A DNA stretch of 64,000 nt from Rhizobium grahamii CCGE 502 (lineage in GTDB: Bacteria; Pseudomonadota; Alphaproteobacteria; Rhizobiales; Rhizobiaceae): contig NZ_AEYE02000031.1 in assembly GCF_000298315.2 (NCBI RefSeq), positions 1 through 64,000 on the forward strand, read 5' to 3'. Of this stretch, positions 54,747-64,000 are shown one piece after another. The position numbers and the translations under genes were made by a program. Positions within the stretch are counted from its first letter, which is position 1, and each line of letters opens with the position of its first letter. A model generated the notes under the pieces. It was not told where the DNA came from. It ran no database searches and saw nothing but the letters and a program-made list of their open reading frames with translations.

Positions 54747-55421
54747 ATGGCTGACGAACGACAGGGCCGGACAAGCCGCGCGATGCAGTTGGCGCACAAG
54801 CATGTCGTCGTGCTGGTGTCGCTTTGCGCCGGCCTCCTCGTCTTCCTGCTGTTGACGACGCGCGAGGTCAATGCCCGCAATTTGCTCGCAGGCTGGAATG
54901 TTTCTGCTGTCGTTTTCATTGCTGCGACATGGTGGCGGATGCTGCGGGCGAGTGTGGAAACGATCCGGAAAAAGTCCGAGGATCTGGATTTTTCCGACTC
55001 GCTGCTGCTCTTCCTGTCGATCTCGGCGGCGCTTGCCAGCATTGCCGGCATCGGCCTCGAGCTGCATTCTGTGAAGGACGTAACGCCAAGCGTTGCGCTC
55101 ACGAGAGCGCTCGTGGCGATCGTCACCATCCTGATTTCCTGGGTGTTCCTGCATACCCTGTTCACGGTTCACTATGCGCACCGTTTCTATGGCGGTTCCG
55201 AGAAGGGAGAGGGCCTGAAATTTCCGGAAGGCAGGCGGGAGCCGATCTACTGGGACTTCCTCTACTACTCCTTCACCATCGGCGTCGCCTCGCAGACAGC
55301 CGACGTTGCGACAACATCGGTCACGATGCGCAAGCTGACGCTGCTGCATTCCATCCTGTCATTCCTGTTCAACACCACGATCCTGGCGCTCGCGATCAAT
55401 GTCGGTGCAAGCCTTCTCTAA
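54747..55421 (+). CDS. DUF1345 family membrane protein
   Basis: A 224-residue protein with about five membrane segments (near residues 20-40, 47-65, 84-105, 117-140 and 195-220) and the conserved FYGGSEKGEGLKFPE and DFLYYSFTIGVASQTADV stretch of DUF1345. The latter resembles a potassium-channel pore region. Function unknown. Start ATG at 54747 (another at 54743 is out of frame); GGAG lies upstream. Confidence 0.88.
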   Translation: MADERQGRTSRAMQLAHKHVVVLVSLCAGLLVFLLLTTREVNARNLLAGWNVSAVVFIAATWWRMLRASVETIRKKSEDLDFSDSLLLFLSISAALASIAGIGLELHSVKDVTPSVALTRALVAIVTILISWVFLHTLFTVHYAHRFYGGSEKGEGLKFPEGRREPIYWDFLYYSFTIGVASQTADVATTSVTMRKLTLLHSILSFLFNTTILALAINVGASLL

Positions 55422-55466
55422 CCCGATTGGTTGCCGGGCCGTCTCAAACTCTTGTCTGCCTGAATA

Positions 55467-55496
55467 CGCGTACTGCCGCCGAAGCGGCAGTACGCG
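55467..55496. repeat. Strong 13-bp hairpin with CGAA loop downstream of DUF1345
   Basis: CGCGTACTGCCGC (55467-55479) and GCGGCAGTACGCG (55484-55496) are exact reverse complements around cgaa. The stem lies 45 bases past the DUF1345 stop, but no T-run follows, so it may be an mRNA end protector or an ancient mobile-repeat arm. Confidence 0.7.
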
Positions 55497-55588
55497 GTCT
55501 CGCCTTCCAAGGTCTGGGAGCTGTATCCCTGAAAGGCTTCAAGGACCCTGTGCCTCTGTTTGCTGCCCAACGCAGAACGTCAGGCTAA
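55484..55588 (+). pseudogene. C-terminal fragment of a class III adenylate cyclase
   Basis: The plus strand reads AVRGLAFQGLGAVSLKGF then KDPVPLFAAQRR before a stop. This is the usual extreme C-terminal tail of rhizobial adenylate cyclases (LGAV-LKGF-PV-LF). No cyclase domain precedes it, so only about 35 codons remain of a lost gene. Confidence 0.6.
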
Positions 55589-55758
55589 AGCACAGCATTG
55601 CCGGCCATCAGCGCCAAAATCAGGAAGATCAGGAAGATCACCAGCGCGATGCCGAAAAGAACGCGCGCAATTGTCGCCGTCGTGGCCGATACGCCGGAGA
55701 AGCCGAAGAAACCGGCAATCAGCGAAATAACGAAGAATATAAGAGCCCATTTAAGCAT
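55585..55758 (-). CDS. DUF1328 (YtjA-type) small membrane protein
   Basis: A 57-residue protein starting [19 protein letters not shown], with two hydrophobic helices separated by [16 protein letters not shown], matching the DUF1328 pattern. ATG at 55758 is preceded by GAGGAAAAAA. Members are often stress-induced; the function is unknown. Its stop overlaps the end of the cyclase fragment on the other strand. Confidence 0.85.
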   Translation of the reverse strand: MLKWALIFFVISLIAGFFGFSGVSATTATIARVLFGIALVIFLIFLILALMAGNAVL

Positions 55759-55910
55759 GGATTTTTTCCTCTTTGTTCATCGCTTAGATGACGCAGTGCG
55801 AGGAAATTTGTTCCATACGCTCTTTTCCGCAACCCGCGGGCGCAGGTTGCGGATGCAGCGGAGGGCTCGTGGCGACGCCCTCGAGGCGCGTCGCCATTCC
55901 GTATGGGCCG

Positions 55911-56405
55911 TTACATCAGGCCCAATTGCTTGTAAAAACCAAGGGCATCGTAATAATCTGACTGCTGCTTGATCGCGTTGTTCTCGATGACGAAGACGGA
56001 GGCGCCGTCGAAGGAGAAGGACTTGTCGGTTGCCTTGGTCCCATCCGCCCAGGCGCCGCTGTTCTTTCCCGAAAAGGTCCACTCGAAGGAAACCTTGTTT
56101 CCGCTGACGATCGGATCGCCGCGCATCACCCATTTCAAGTCTGGTACCGCCGCCATGAAGCTGTCGATCACGGCAGCCTTGGCTTCTGCCTTGCCGACTG
56201 TCGGTTTACCGACGGATGCGTCGTAGTAGCTGACCTTCTCATCGAAGTAGGAAGCGGCCTTGGTGGCATCATGCGCGTTCCATGCGGCGAGATACTGTTG
56301 GACGACCTCAAGCGGCGTCTGCTCGGCGGCATGGACCGGTGCTCCGACAAACGTCGAGGCGAGGCAGATGCCGCCAAAGGCGGCAAGAAGGGTACGGCGT
56401 TTCAT
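55911..56405 (-). CDS. Exported SnoaL/NTF2-like protein
   Basis: A 164-residue protein with a signal peptide (MKRRTLLAAFGGICLASTFV, cleaved after VHA) and a cone-shaped SnoaL/ketosteroid-isomerase-like fold (EVVQQYLAAWNAHDATKAASYF; FMAAVPDLKW; EWTFSGKNSG). ATG follows AGGGGAG. The ligand or substrate is unknown. It lies 64 bases downstream of the aldehyde dehydrogenase stop, on the same strand, and could be co-transcribed with it. Confidence 0.8.
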   Translation of the reverse strand: MKRRTLLAAFGGICLASTFVGAPVHAAEQTPLEVVQQYLAAWNAHDATKAASYFDEKVSYYDASVGKPTVGKAEAKAAVIDSFMAAVPDLKWVMRGDPIVSGNKVSFEWTFSGKNSGAWADGTKATDKSFSFDGASVFVIENNAIKQQSDYYDALGFYKQLGLM

Positions 56406-56469
56406 GTGGACTCCCCTTTGTATATTGTTGTTTTGAATTGCGGCCGGACTGTCTGCCCAGCCGCGCGGA

Positions 56470-57897
56470 TCAACCGTGGTTGATCATGACGTGGCGGACG
56501 GCCGTGTAGTCTTCCAAGGCGTAGACCGACATATCCTTGCCATAGCCGGACTGCTTTAAGCCGCCATGCGGCATCTCGTTGGTGAGCATGAAGTGGGTGT
56601 TGATCCAGGTGCAGCCATATTGCAGGCGGGCCGCCATCTTCATGCCGCGGCTGATGTCCTTGGTCCAGACCGACGAAGCGAGGCCGTAGTCGCTGTCGTT
56701 AGCCCAGGTGACGGCATCCTCGACATCGGTGAAGCGGGTGACGGAGACGACGGGGCCGAAGACCTCGCGGCGCACAATTTCATCGTCCTGCGTGGCGCCG
56801 GCAATAACGGTCGGCGTGTAGAAGAAACCCTTGTCGCCGGAGGTCTTTCCGCCGGTGGTGATTTCCATGTGCTTGTGCTCGGATGCACGGGCAACGAAAC
56901 TTTCGACGCGGTCACGCTGGCGTTTGGAGATCAGCGGGCCGATCTCGTTTTCAGTGTCATCGGCCTGGTTGAACTTGATCGATGAGACAGCCGAGGAGAG
57001 GTCGGCGACGAATTTGTCGTAGACCTTCGCGTCGGCATAGATGCGGCAGGCGGCGGTGCAATCCTGGCCGGCATTGTAGTAGCCGAAGGTGCGGATGCCG
57101 GCGACGACAGCATCGATATCGGCATCGTCGAATACGATGACGGGCGCCTTGCCGCCGAGTTCGAGATGTGTGCGCTTGACGGTCTTGGCGGCTGCCTGAA
57201 GCACCTTCTTGCCGGTTGCGACGTCGCCCGTGATCGAGACCATCGAGATCTTCGGGTGGTTGATCAGCGCGTTGCCGACGCTTTCGCCGCGGCCGAGGAT
57301 GACGTTGACGACGCCCTCCGGCAGGATTTCGGAGAGTAGCTTCGCCATCTTCAGCGCCGTCAGCGGCGTCTGTTCGGAGGGCTTGAAGACGACCGTGTTG
57401 CCGCCCGCGATCGCTGGGGCAAGCTTCCAGGCCATCATCATCAGCGGGTAGTTCCACGGCGCGATCGAGCCCACGATGCCGACGGCGTCGCGGCGGATCA
57501 TCGAGGTGTGGCCGGGCAGGTATTCGCCGGCGACCGGGCCGTGCAGGTTGCGCACCGCACCGGCGAAGAAGCGATAACAATCGACGATCGCGGGGATTTC
57601 GTCGTTGAGCACGGCATTGATCGGCTTGCCGCAGTTCAAAGCTTCGAGGGCTGCAAAGCCTGCGGCATCCTTCTCGATCGCATCGGCGATCTTCAGGAGG
57701 TAGCTGGAGCGTTCGCCCGGCGTCGTCTGCGACCAATGCTTGAACGCGCTTTCTGCTGCGTCAACGGCGGCGTCGATCTGGCCAAGCGAGGCTTCCGGCA
57801 GGTCAAGCACTGTTTCACCCGTCTTCGGGTTCAGGATGTGCTCTTCCGTTTCCGTACCCGCTTCGAAGCGGGACCCAATCAGCATCGCGGTGTCCAT
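56470..57897 (-). CDS. Aldehyde dehydrogenase (gamma-aminobutyraldehyde/betaine aldehyde type)
   Basis: A 475-residue NAD-dependent enzyme. PWNY carries the conserved Asn149, Glu247 is in LELGGK and the nucleophile Cys280 in [11 protein letters not shown]. Similarity to aminoaldehyde dehydrogenases (PatD type), together with an adjacent polyamine-type ABC transporter, suggests oxidation of 4-aminobutanal from putrescine to GABA. ATG follows GGGAGAAC. It is the gene after the transporter permeases. Confidence 0.9.
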   Translation of the reverse strand: MDTAMLIGSRFEAGTETEEHILNPKTGETVLDLPEASLGQIDAAVDAAESAFKHWSQTTPGERSSYLLKIADAIEKDAAGFAALEALNCGKPINAVLNDEIPAIVDCYRFFAGAVRNLHGPVAGEYLPGHTSMIRRDAVGIVGSIAPWNYPLMMMAWKLAPAIAGGNTVVFKPSEQTPLTALKMAKLLSEILPEGVVNVILGRGESVGNALINHPKISMVSITGDVATGKKVLQAAAKTVKRTHLELGGKAPVIVFDDADIDAVVAGIRTFGYYNAGQDCTAACRIYADAKVYDKFVADLSSAVSSIKFNQADDTENEIGPLISKRQRDRVESFVARASEHKHMEITTGGKTSGDKGFFYTPTVIAGATQDDEIVRREVFGPVVSVTRFTDVEDAVTWANDSDYGLASSVWTKDISRGMKMAARLQYGCTWINTHFMLTNEMPHGGLKQSGYGKDMSVYALEDYTAVRHVMINHG

Positions 57898-57949
57898 TCT
57901 GTTCTCCCTTGTCTTTGAGGGGCGGGATGGGGGTTATCCCGCTTCCTGT

Positions 57950-58765
57950 TTATTTGCCGGCTCCGGCGACCTGGTCGCCGTCGCGAGTGAGGTAGTAGGC
58001 TGCCAGGATCGGCAGGAAGGTGACGAGCACGACGACCATTGCGACCACGTTGGTAACAGGGCGCTGGCGCGGGCGGATGAGTTCTTCGAGCATCCAGATT
58101 GGCAGTGTCGATTGCTGGCCGCCTGTGAAGGTGGTGACGATGACCTCGTCGAAGGACAGCGCGAAGGCGAGCATGCCGCCGGCCAGAAGCGCCGTGCCGA
58201 TGTTCGGCAGGATCACGTGCCGGAAGGTCTGGAAGCCGTCCGCGCCGAGGTCCATCGATGCCTCGATCAGGGATCCCGAGGTGCGGCGGAAGCGGGCGAC
58301 GGCGTTGTTGTAGACGACGACGACGCAGAAGGTGGCGTGGCCGAGCACGATCGTCCAGACCGAGAACGGAATGTCGAACAGGCTGAAGGCGGAGCGCAGC
58401 GCAATGCCGGTGATGATGCCGGGCAGCGCAATCGGCAGGATGACCAGCAGCGAGATCGCTTCACGGCCGAAGAATTTCGTCTGGCTGACGGCGGCGGCAC
58501 AAAGCGTGCCGAGCACCAGTGCGATCGATGTGGCGATAACGGCGACCTGCACTGAGAGGCCAAGTGCTGCCCAGACATCCGGCCGGTTCCATGCGATCGG
58601 GAACCACTGCAGGGTCAGGCCCGGTGGCGGCCATTGATAACTCTTCTCTTCCGTCGTGAAGGCGTAGACGAAGATCAGAAGGATCGGCAGATGCAGGAAG
58701 AGCAGGCCGCCGCCGGCGGCGATCTTCAGGAGCAGCGGCGAACGCTGTGAACGGTCAGAGCGCAT
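57950..58765 (-). CDS. ABC transporter permease, polyamine type (PotC-like)
   Basis: A 271-residue permease with six helices. The EAA-loop reads [26 protein letters not shown] at 58765 lies inside the end of the preceding permease gene (11-base overlap), indicating coupled synthesis. Its transporter partners are the upstream permease, ATPase and binding protein. Confidence 0.9.
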   Translation of the reverse strand: MRSDRSQRSPLLLKIAAGGGLLFLHLPILLIFVYAFTTEEKSYQWPPPGLTLQWFPIAWNRPDVWAALGLSVQVAVIATSIALVLGTLCAAAVSQTKFFGREAISLLVILPIALPGIITGIALRSAFSLFDIPFSVWTIVLGHATFCVVVVYNNAVARFRRTSGSLIEASMDLGADGFQTFRHVILPNIGTALLAGGMLAFALSFDEVIVTTFTGGQQSTLPIWMLEELIRPRQRPVTNVVAMVVVLVTFLPILAAYYLTRDGDQVAGAGK

Positions 58766-59729
58766 CGAAGGCCCCCTGCTTCTTTGCTAGCCAGAGATAG
58801 ATGGCCATGATGACGATCGGGACGACGGAGAAGGCGGCGGCGAGCGGGACGTTGCCTGCGGTACCCTGTTGCGCATAGACCGCCTGGCCGATGAAGAGGC
58901 GCGACGAGCCGATGATCTGCGGAATGATGTAGTCGCCCAATGTCAGCGAGAAGGTGAAGATCGAGCCGGCGACGATGCCGGGCAGCGCCAGCGGGAACAG
59001 AACCGTGCGGAAGGTCTGGCTCGGCGTTGCGCCGAGATCGGACGAGGCCTCGATCAGGTTGCCCTGGACACGTTCGAGAGCCGCCTGTGTCGGCAGGATC
59101 ATGTAGGGCAGCCAGACATAGACGAAGACGAGGAAGGTGCCGAGATAGCTGACCGACAGCGAGTTGCCGCCGATGACGGGCAGGTTGAGGACACCGTCGA
59201 GCAGCCAGGACAGGTACAGCTTGTCGAAGATCCAGGTCAGGATGCCTTCCTTCGCAAGGATGAGTTTCCACGCGTAGATCTTCACGAGATAGCTGGACCA
59301 CAGCGGCAGCATGACGCCGAGATAGAACAGCGCCTTCCATTTGCCCTGCGCATAACGCGCCGCATAGTAGGCGATCGGGAAGGCAACGACGGCTGAGGCC
59401 AGCGTCACCAGCGCCGCCATGATGATGGTGCGGATGATGATGTCGAAATTGGTCGGGCTGAGGAGCTGCGCGTAGGTCGCAAACGTGAACTCGTAATTCA
59501 CCAGGCCCGAGAAATCGTCGATCGAGAAGAAGCTCTGCAGCAGCAGCGCGATCAGCGAGCCGATATAGATGATGCCGAGCCACAGCAGCGGCGGCGTCAG
59601 CATCAGGAAGAGCAGCAGCTTCGGGTGCCGCCAGAAGGCATCGGAAAGGCGTCCGAAGAAGCCACCTCGGCCAGGCAGAATCGAGGTTTCACGAAGTTCC
59701 ACCGGCTTGGTCAAAGCAAGGGCGGTCAT
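58755..59729 (-). CDS. ABC transporter permease, polyamine type (PotB-like)
   Basis: A 324-residue permease with an extended N-terminus before helix 1 (about residues 39-62) and the coupling loop [23 protein letters not shown]. Its ATG overlaps the stop of the ATPase gene by four bases (ATGA). It forms the channel with the PotC-like protein. Confidence 0.9.
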   Translation of the reverse strand: MTALALTKPVELRETSILPGRGGFFGRLSDAFWRHPKLLLFLMLTPPLLWLGIIYIGSLIALLLQSFFSIDDFSGLVNYEFTFATYAQLLSPTNFDIIIRTIIMAALVTLASAVVAFPIAYYAARYAQGKWKALFYLGVMLPLWSSYLVKIYAWKLILAKEGILTWIFDKLYLSWLLDGVLNLPVIGGNSLSVSYLGTFLVFVYVWLPYMILPTQAALERVQGNLIEASSDLGATPSQTFRTVLFPLALPGIVAGSIFTFSLTLGDYIIPQIIGSSRLFIGQAVYAQQGTAGNVPLAAAFSVVPIVIMAIYLWLAKKQGAFDAL

Positions 59730-60712
59730 GCGGCGTCATCCATGTAATGCACGTCGACTGGCTGCCAGGCGAGCCGGACGCGCGCGCCGACGTCAGGAAC
59801 GGTGGCGCCGGCCGGTAGCATGACGTGCAGGCGAGCGCCGCGAATATCGACCGAGAGCCGGGTTGCTGCGCCGAGGAAGCTTGCGTGCTCCACGCGCGCC
59901 TCGAAGCCTTCGCCAGCAAGATGGATCGCTTCCGGACGCAAGCTCGCCCAGCGCTTCTCGCCGCCGAGTGAGGTCATCAGATCAGGCGCAATAACATTCG
60001 AGGAACCGACGAAATCGGCGACGAAGCGGTTTTTCGGACGGCGGTAGATGTCGTGCGGCGTGCCTTCCTGCACGATGCCGCCATTGTTGAAGACGGCGAC
60101 ACGATCGGCCATCGACAGCGCCTCGCCCTGATCGTGGGTGACGAAGATGAAGGTGATACCGAGCGCACGCTGCAGGCTCTTAAGCTCCTCCTGCATCTGC
60201 TCGCGCAGCTTCAGATCAAGCGCACCGAGCGGTTCGTCAAGGAGCAGGACCTTTGGCTTGTTGACGAGGGCGCGGGCGAGCGCCACGCGTTGCCGCTGGC
60301 CGCCGGACAGTTGACCGGGCTTGCGCGCGCCATAGCCCGGAAGCTTAACCAGCTCAAGCGCCTGCTCGGCGGCTTTGGTGCGTTCAGCCTTACCGACGCC
60401 CTTGACCATCAATCCGTAAGCCACGTTGTCGAGGATGTTGAGATGCGGGAACAGCGCGTAGTCCTGGAAGACCGTATTGACGTTGCGGCGATAAGGCGGA
60501 ATGCCCTCAGCCGTCTCGCCGAAGATTTCGATATGCCCGCCCGTCGGCTGCTCAAAGCCGGCGATTAGCCGCAGGCAGGTGGTCTTGCCCGAGCCGGAAG
60601 GGCCAAGCATGGCGAAGAATTCGCCCGGCGCAATTTCGAGATCGACGCCGTCGACGGCGCGGACCTGACCAAAATGGCGCGAGACCTTTTGGAAACGGAC
60701 GGCGGGGGTCAT
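59726..60712 (-). CDS. ABC transporter ATPase, polyamine type (PotA-like)
   Basis: A 328-residue ATPase. Walker A is GPSGSGKTT, the Q-loop VFQDYALFPHL, the signature LSGGQRQRV, Walker B VLLLDEPLGALD and the switch FVTHDQGEALS; a TOBE domain follows (LRPEAIHL). ATG at 60712 follows GGAGC. The longer open frame upstream runs into repeat DNA and is not protein-like. Confidence 0.93.
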   Translation of the reverse strand: MTPAVRFQKVSRHFGQVRAVDGVDLEIAPGEFFAMLGPSGSGKTTCLRLIAGFEQPTGGHIEIFGETAEGIPPYRRNVNTVFQDYALFPHLNILDNVAYGLMVKGVGKAERTKAAEQALELVKLPGYGARKPGQLSGGQRQRVALARALVNKPKVLLLDEPLGALDLKLREQMQEELKSLQRALGITFIFVTHDQGEALSMADRVAVFNNGGIVQEGTPHDIYRRPKNRFVADFVGSSNVIAPDLMTSLGGEKRWASLRPEAIHLAGEGFEARVEHASFLGAATRLSVDIRGARLHVMLPAGATVPDVGARVRLAWQPVDVHYMDDAA

Positions 60713-60772
60713 GATAAGCTCCGGAATATACTGTTGTTTTGACTTCTTCGCAGTGCGAAGAAGGTGGCCCAA

Positions 60773-60900
60773 AAGGCTCCAACGAGGGGGCAACTCGGCG
60801 TTCCGTCATCGCGCCCCCGCGCTGACGTCCGCTCTTTTGCTCGGTTGCCCCCTCGTCTGCCCTCGCAGGGCGTCTCTCCCCGAGTGAGGAGAAGAAGAGG
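60773..60900. repeat. RIME-like palindromic intergenic repeat
   Basis: ACGAGGGGGCAAC (60782-60794) and GTTGCCCCCTCGT (60844-60856) are exact 13-base inverted repeats. The right part continues as TGCCCT-cgc-AGGGCG and TCTCCCC-gagt-GAGGAGA. This resembles the rhizobial RIME-type intergenic palindromes as I remember them. It separates the binding-protein gene from the ATPase gene. Confidence 0.6.
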
Positions 60901-60912
60901 TTGCGGACGAAA

Positions 60913-62073
<1,161 letters not shown>

Positions 62074-62171
62074 CTGATGTCTCCCGGTTGTGCCACTTTT
62101 CGTGGCGTTATGTTCCCGGTTGAAAAAGTGCGCCGAATTCTTCGGTTTCGCAAATTCATTTATCAGAAAGT

Positions 62172-62194
62172 CGATATCGGAATTTCCGATATCG
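62172..62194. promoter_or_regulatory. 23-bp perfect palindrome upstream of the PotD-like gene
   Basis: CGATATCGGAA and TTCCGATATCG are exact inverted repeats around a single T. The inner TCGGAATTTCCGA has the T-N11-A form of LysR-type binding sites. It lies between the LysR gene stop and the binding-protein start. Confidence 0.7.
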
Positions 62195-62204
62195 CACTGA
62201 ATCG

Positions 62205-63113
62205 TCAGCGGGGCCGACCTGATCGCAGCGCTTCGGCTATGCCGACGAAATCGCGCGCCGCTTGCGGCAGGCTCGAGCCCTTGCGCCAGACCATGCCAAC
62301 CTGAACGACCGGCAGCGAACCGGACACATCGCGGCTCTCGATGCGGTCGCCTTCGAGCGACCACGGGCGGTAGACGAGATCGGGCAACAGCGCCACGCCG
62401 GCGCCGGTCGCAACCAGACTGCGCACGGCTTCCACCGAGCGCGTGCGGAACGCGACATGTGGCCGCGCGCCGAGCGCCGACAAGAGCTTGCCGGTGTTTT
62501 CCTCGATTTCGTCGACGGTCAGCATGATCAGCGGTTCGCGGGCGATGTCCGCCACGGAAATGATGTCGGCGGAGACGAGCGGATGGCCCATCGGCAGCCA
62601 CAACCGATAGGGCGACGTTTCCAGGATTTCTGCCTGAAGAGCCATACGGTCTCGCAGGTTGGAGATAACCATGACAGCGACGTCGAGTTCGCCGCCGACC
62701 AGCAGGTGTTCGAGATAGCCGCCATTGTCCTCGATGGCGCTGACTTCGACGCCTGGGCAGGCGCGCCGATAGCGGGCCAGAAGGTCGGAGAGCACGTAAC
62801 CGGCAACCAGCGAGGTGACGCCGATGTTGAGCTTGCCCGACAACTCGTTCTGCTTGCCGGAAAAGCTGGTGCGCGCATCCGAGACACTTGCCAGGATCTT
62901 GGTCGCATGGCGCAGGAACTGGTGGCCGTTGTGGGTGATGGTCAGGCCGCGTGGATGGCGCTCGAACAACTCGACGCCAAGGTCGGTTTCCAGTTCCTTC
63001 AGGGCCTCGGTAACCGAGGATTGCGAGATCGACAGGTTCTGCGCGGCACGCGTTACGGAGCCTTGTTCGGCGACGGCGACGAAATACTGGATTTGACGAA
63101 GCGTGAAGGCCAT
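62205..63113 (-). CDS. LysR family transcriptional regulator
   Basis: A 302-residue regulator. The winged helix-turn-helix reads RQIQYFVAVAEQGSVTRAAQNLSISQSSVTEAL and a periplasmic-binding-like effector domain follows (LNIGVTSLVAGYVLSDLL). It lies immediately upstream of the polyamine-type transporter on the same strand, and a LysR-like palindrome sits between them, so it probably controls that operon. Confidence 0.9.
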   Translation of the reverse strand: MAFTLRQIQYFVAVAEQGSVTRAAQNLSISQSSVTEALKELETDLGVELFERHPRGLTITHNGHQFLRHATKILASVSDARTSFSGKQNELSGKLNIGVTSLVAGYVLSDLLARYRRACPGVEVSAIEDNGGYLEHLLVGGELDVAVMVISNLRDRMALQAEILETSPYRLWLPMGHPLVSADIISVADIAREPLIMLTVDEIEENTGKLLSALGARPHVAFRTRSVEAVRSLVATGAGVALLPDLVYRPWSLEGDRIESRDVSGSLPVVQVGMVWRKGSSLPQAARDFVGIAEALRSGRPR

Positions 63114-63294
63114 GCGCCGTTAGAGCATGGCCGCGAGGACGTTGGCAAGCATCGGGAAAGCTTGGACCTTTTTTGGTACTAATCCCGTAATGATGCAAAC
63201 TTGGAGGCCGCGTTTAAGTATTCGGAAACGTCATTTCTCTAGCGTCGACACCATTCGTATTGCGTTGGAGTTTGTTAATGGCGGAGCAGTTGGC

Positions 63295-64000
63295 GTGAAG
63301 GCCTTACTGCGCATCTTCCGGCCTTCCCGGAAATTGGTGTTTATCATCGCTGGCGTCGCCCTCCTTGGGGGCGTCTCCGGCGGTGCCGCGCTTTATATCG
63401 GCAAGGACAAGATCCTCGGTCCCTCTGTCGAAGCGAGCAACGGGCTCGCCTGCACCGACGTCAACCTCGTCACCATCAAGAAACAGAGCCGCGTCTGGAT
63501 CCGCAAGTACATCAAGACCGAGCCGACCGATGGCAGGACGCGGGTCAAGACAGCTCTTCGCGTGGCGAAGGCGATCTATGACGCGCAAAAGCCCGATCTC
63601 GTGCAGGTCGTGGTACTCGACACCAACGGCCCGACGCTTAGGTCCGATATTCGCGGCCGGGCGATCGGCGCCGACGTCGTCTACATTCCGCATCCCGATC
63701 CGGTCCTCGAAAGCGCGGAAGCCAAAACCTACACCGCCCGCTACTATGACGGGGAGGCCGCTGCCAACGGACTGTTCTTCGGCGAGCGCGTCGATCTGCC
63801 GGAGGACGAAATCACCGCTTTGAACGCGTCCTTCAGAGACTATTCGGACTGTATCGATCCCATCGCCGTTGCCGCCACCAAGGGTGGCGAAGGCGAGGGC
63901 AAGAAGGCCGAGAAGAAAGAAGAGGCAAAGGAAGAAAAGCCGGTGGAAGGCGGTGGGCATGATTCAGCACCCGCCACAGAACCGGCTGCGGCGGAAGCCG
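63295..64000 (+). CDS. Membrane-anchored hypothetical protein, cut by the window end
   Basis: The frame from GTG at 63295 stays open to the right edge (235 codons). An N-terminal membrane segment (about residues 12-35, LVFIIAGVALLGGVSGGAAL) is followed by an exported domain (LACTDVNLVTIKKQSRVWI; VVVLDTNGPTLRSDIRGRAIG; YTARYYDGEAA) and a low-complexity Lys/Glu tail (GEGKKAEKKEEAKEEK). GGAG lies ten bases upstream of the GTG. The family is not recognised. Confidence 0.75.
   Translation, partial: MKALLRIFRPSRKLVFIIAGVALLGGVSGGAALYIGKDKILGPSVEASNGLACTDVNLVTIKKQSRVWIRKYIKTEPTDGRTRVKTALRVAKAIYDAQKPDLVQVVVLDTNGPTLRSDIRGRAIGADVVYIPHPDPVLESAEAKTYTARYYDGEAAANGLFFGERVDLPEDEITALNASFRDYSDCIDPIAVAATKGGEGEGKKAEKKEEAKEEKPVEGGGHDSAPATEPAAAEA

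Noticed and set aside
62074-63198. N-terminal extension of the PotD-like frame through the LysR gene
   Set aside because: The extension is Arg/Pro-rich antisense-like sequence; a signal peptide and GGGAG place the true start at 62073.

Overview
The window is high-GC alphaproteobacterial DNA, most likely from a Rhizobiaceae genome (Sinorhizobium/Ensifer/Rhizobium group). The signs are a smo/mtl-type polyol operon, several family-1 sugar ABC transporters, many class III adenylate cyclases and a RIME-like intergenic repeat. No rRNA, tRNA, CRISPR array or intact insertion sequence was seen. About 58 intact genes, four broken genes or fragments, and a set of operators, hairpins and terminators are supported.

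Layout. 1-4.5 kb is a scar: a serine recombinase wreck, a transmembrane adenylate cyclase, and an MFS efflux gene broken by truncation, frameshift and deletion. 4.5-8.1 kb holds a second, paralogous cyclase facing the first, tightly coupled to a VIT/CCC1-like membrane protein, plus two small unknown proteins. 8.2-15.3 kb is a complete beta-fructoside uptake and hydrolysis operon (LacI, binding protein, two permeases, GH32, ATPase) with two matching LacI-type operators. 15.5-18.6 kb has a small protein, an alpha/beta hydrolase, an orphan glycine-betaine binding protein overlapping an L,D-transpeptidase, and a lipoprotein. 18.6-25.2 kb is a catabolic cluster (GH2 glycosidase, SMP-30 lactonase, SDR, Fe(II)/2-oxoglutarate-type dioxygenase) divergent from a second LacI; its substrate cannot be named.

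25.3-35.4 kb: soluble adenylate cyclase, OsmC, a TetR-controlled RND efflux pair with a perfect operator, and a two-component system followed by a ROK sugar kinase. 35.6-45.8 kb: the polyol locus (SorC regulator, binding protein, two permeases, ATPase, mannitol dehydrogenase, HAD phosphatase, D-ribulokinase-type FGGY kinase, convergent RpiR regulator). A terminator-like attenuator lies after the binding protein gene. 45.9-50.6 kb: housekeeping and stress genes (EI24/CysZ-like, VOC/TetR pair, nth, DUF2244, an Ada-like repair gene split by a 7-bp tandem duplication, a secreted protein). 50.6-54.7 kb: SorC regulator, transaldolase, and a divergent fuconolactonase-like/SDR pair suggesting L-fucose-type sugar acid catabolism. 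54.7-56.4 kb: DUF1345, a cyclase fragment, DUF1328, a SnoaL-like protein. 56.5-63.1 kb: a polyamine-type ABC transporter with an aminoaldehyde dehydrogenase and a LysR regulator; a 23-bp palindrome lies between the LysR gene and the binding-protein gene. The right edge cuts a membrane-anchored unknown protein.

Taken together this is a nutrient-scavenging accessory region: several independent substrate modules, each with its own local regulator and often a visible operator, with cAMP-producing enzymes scattered between them.
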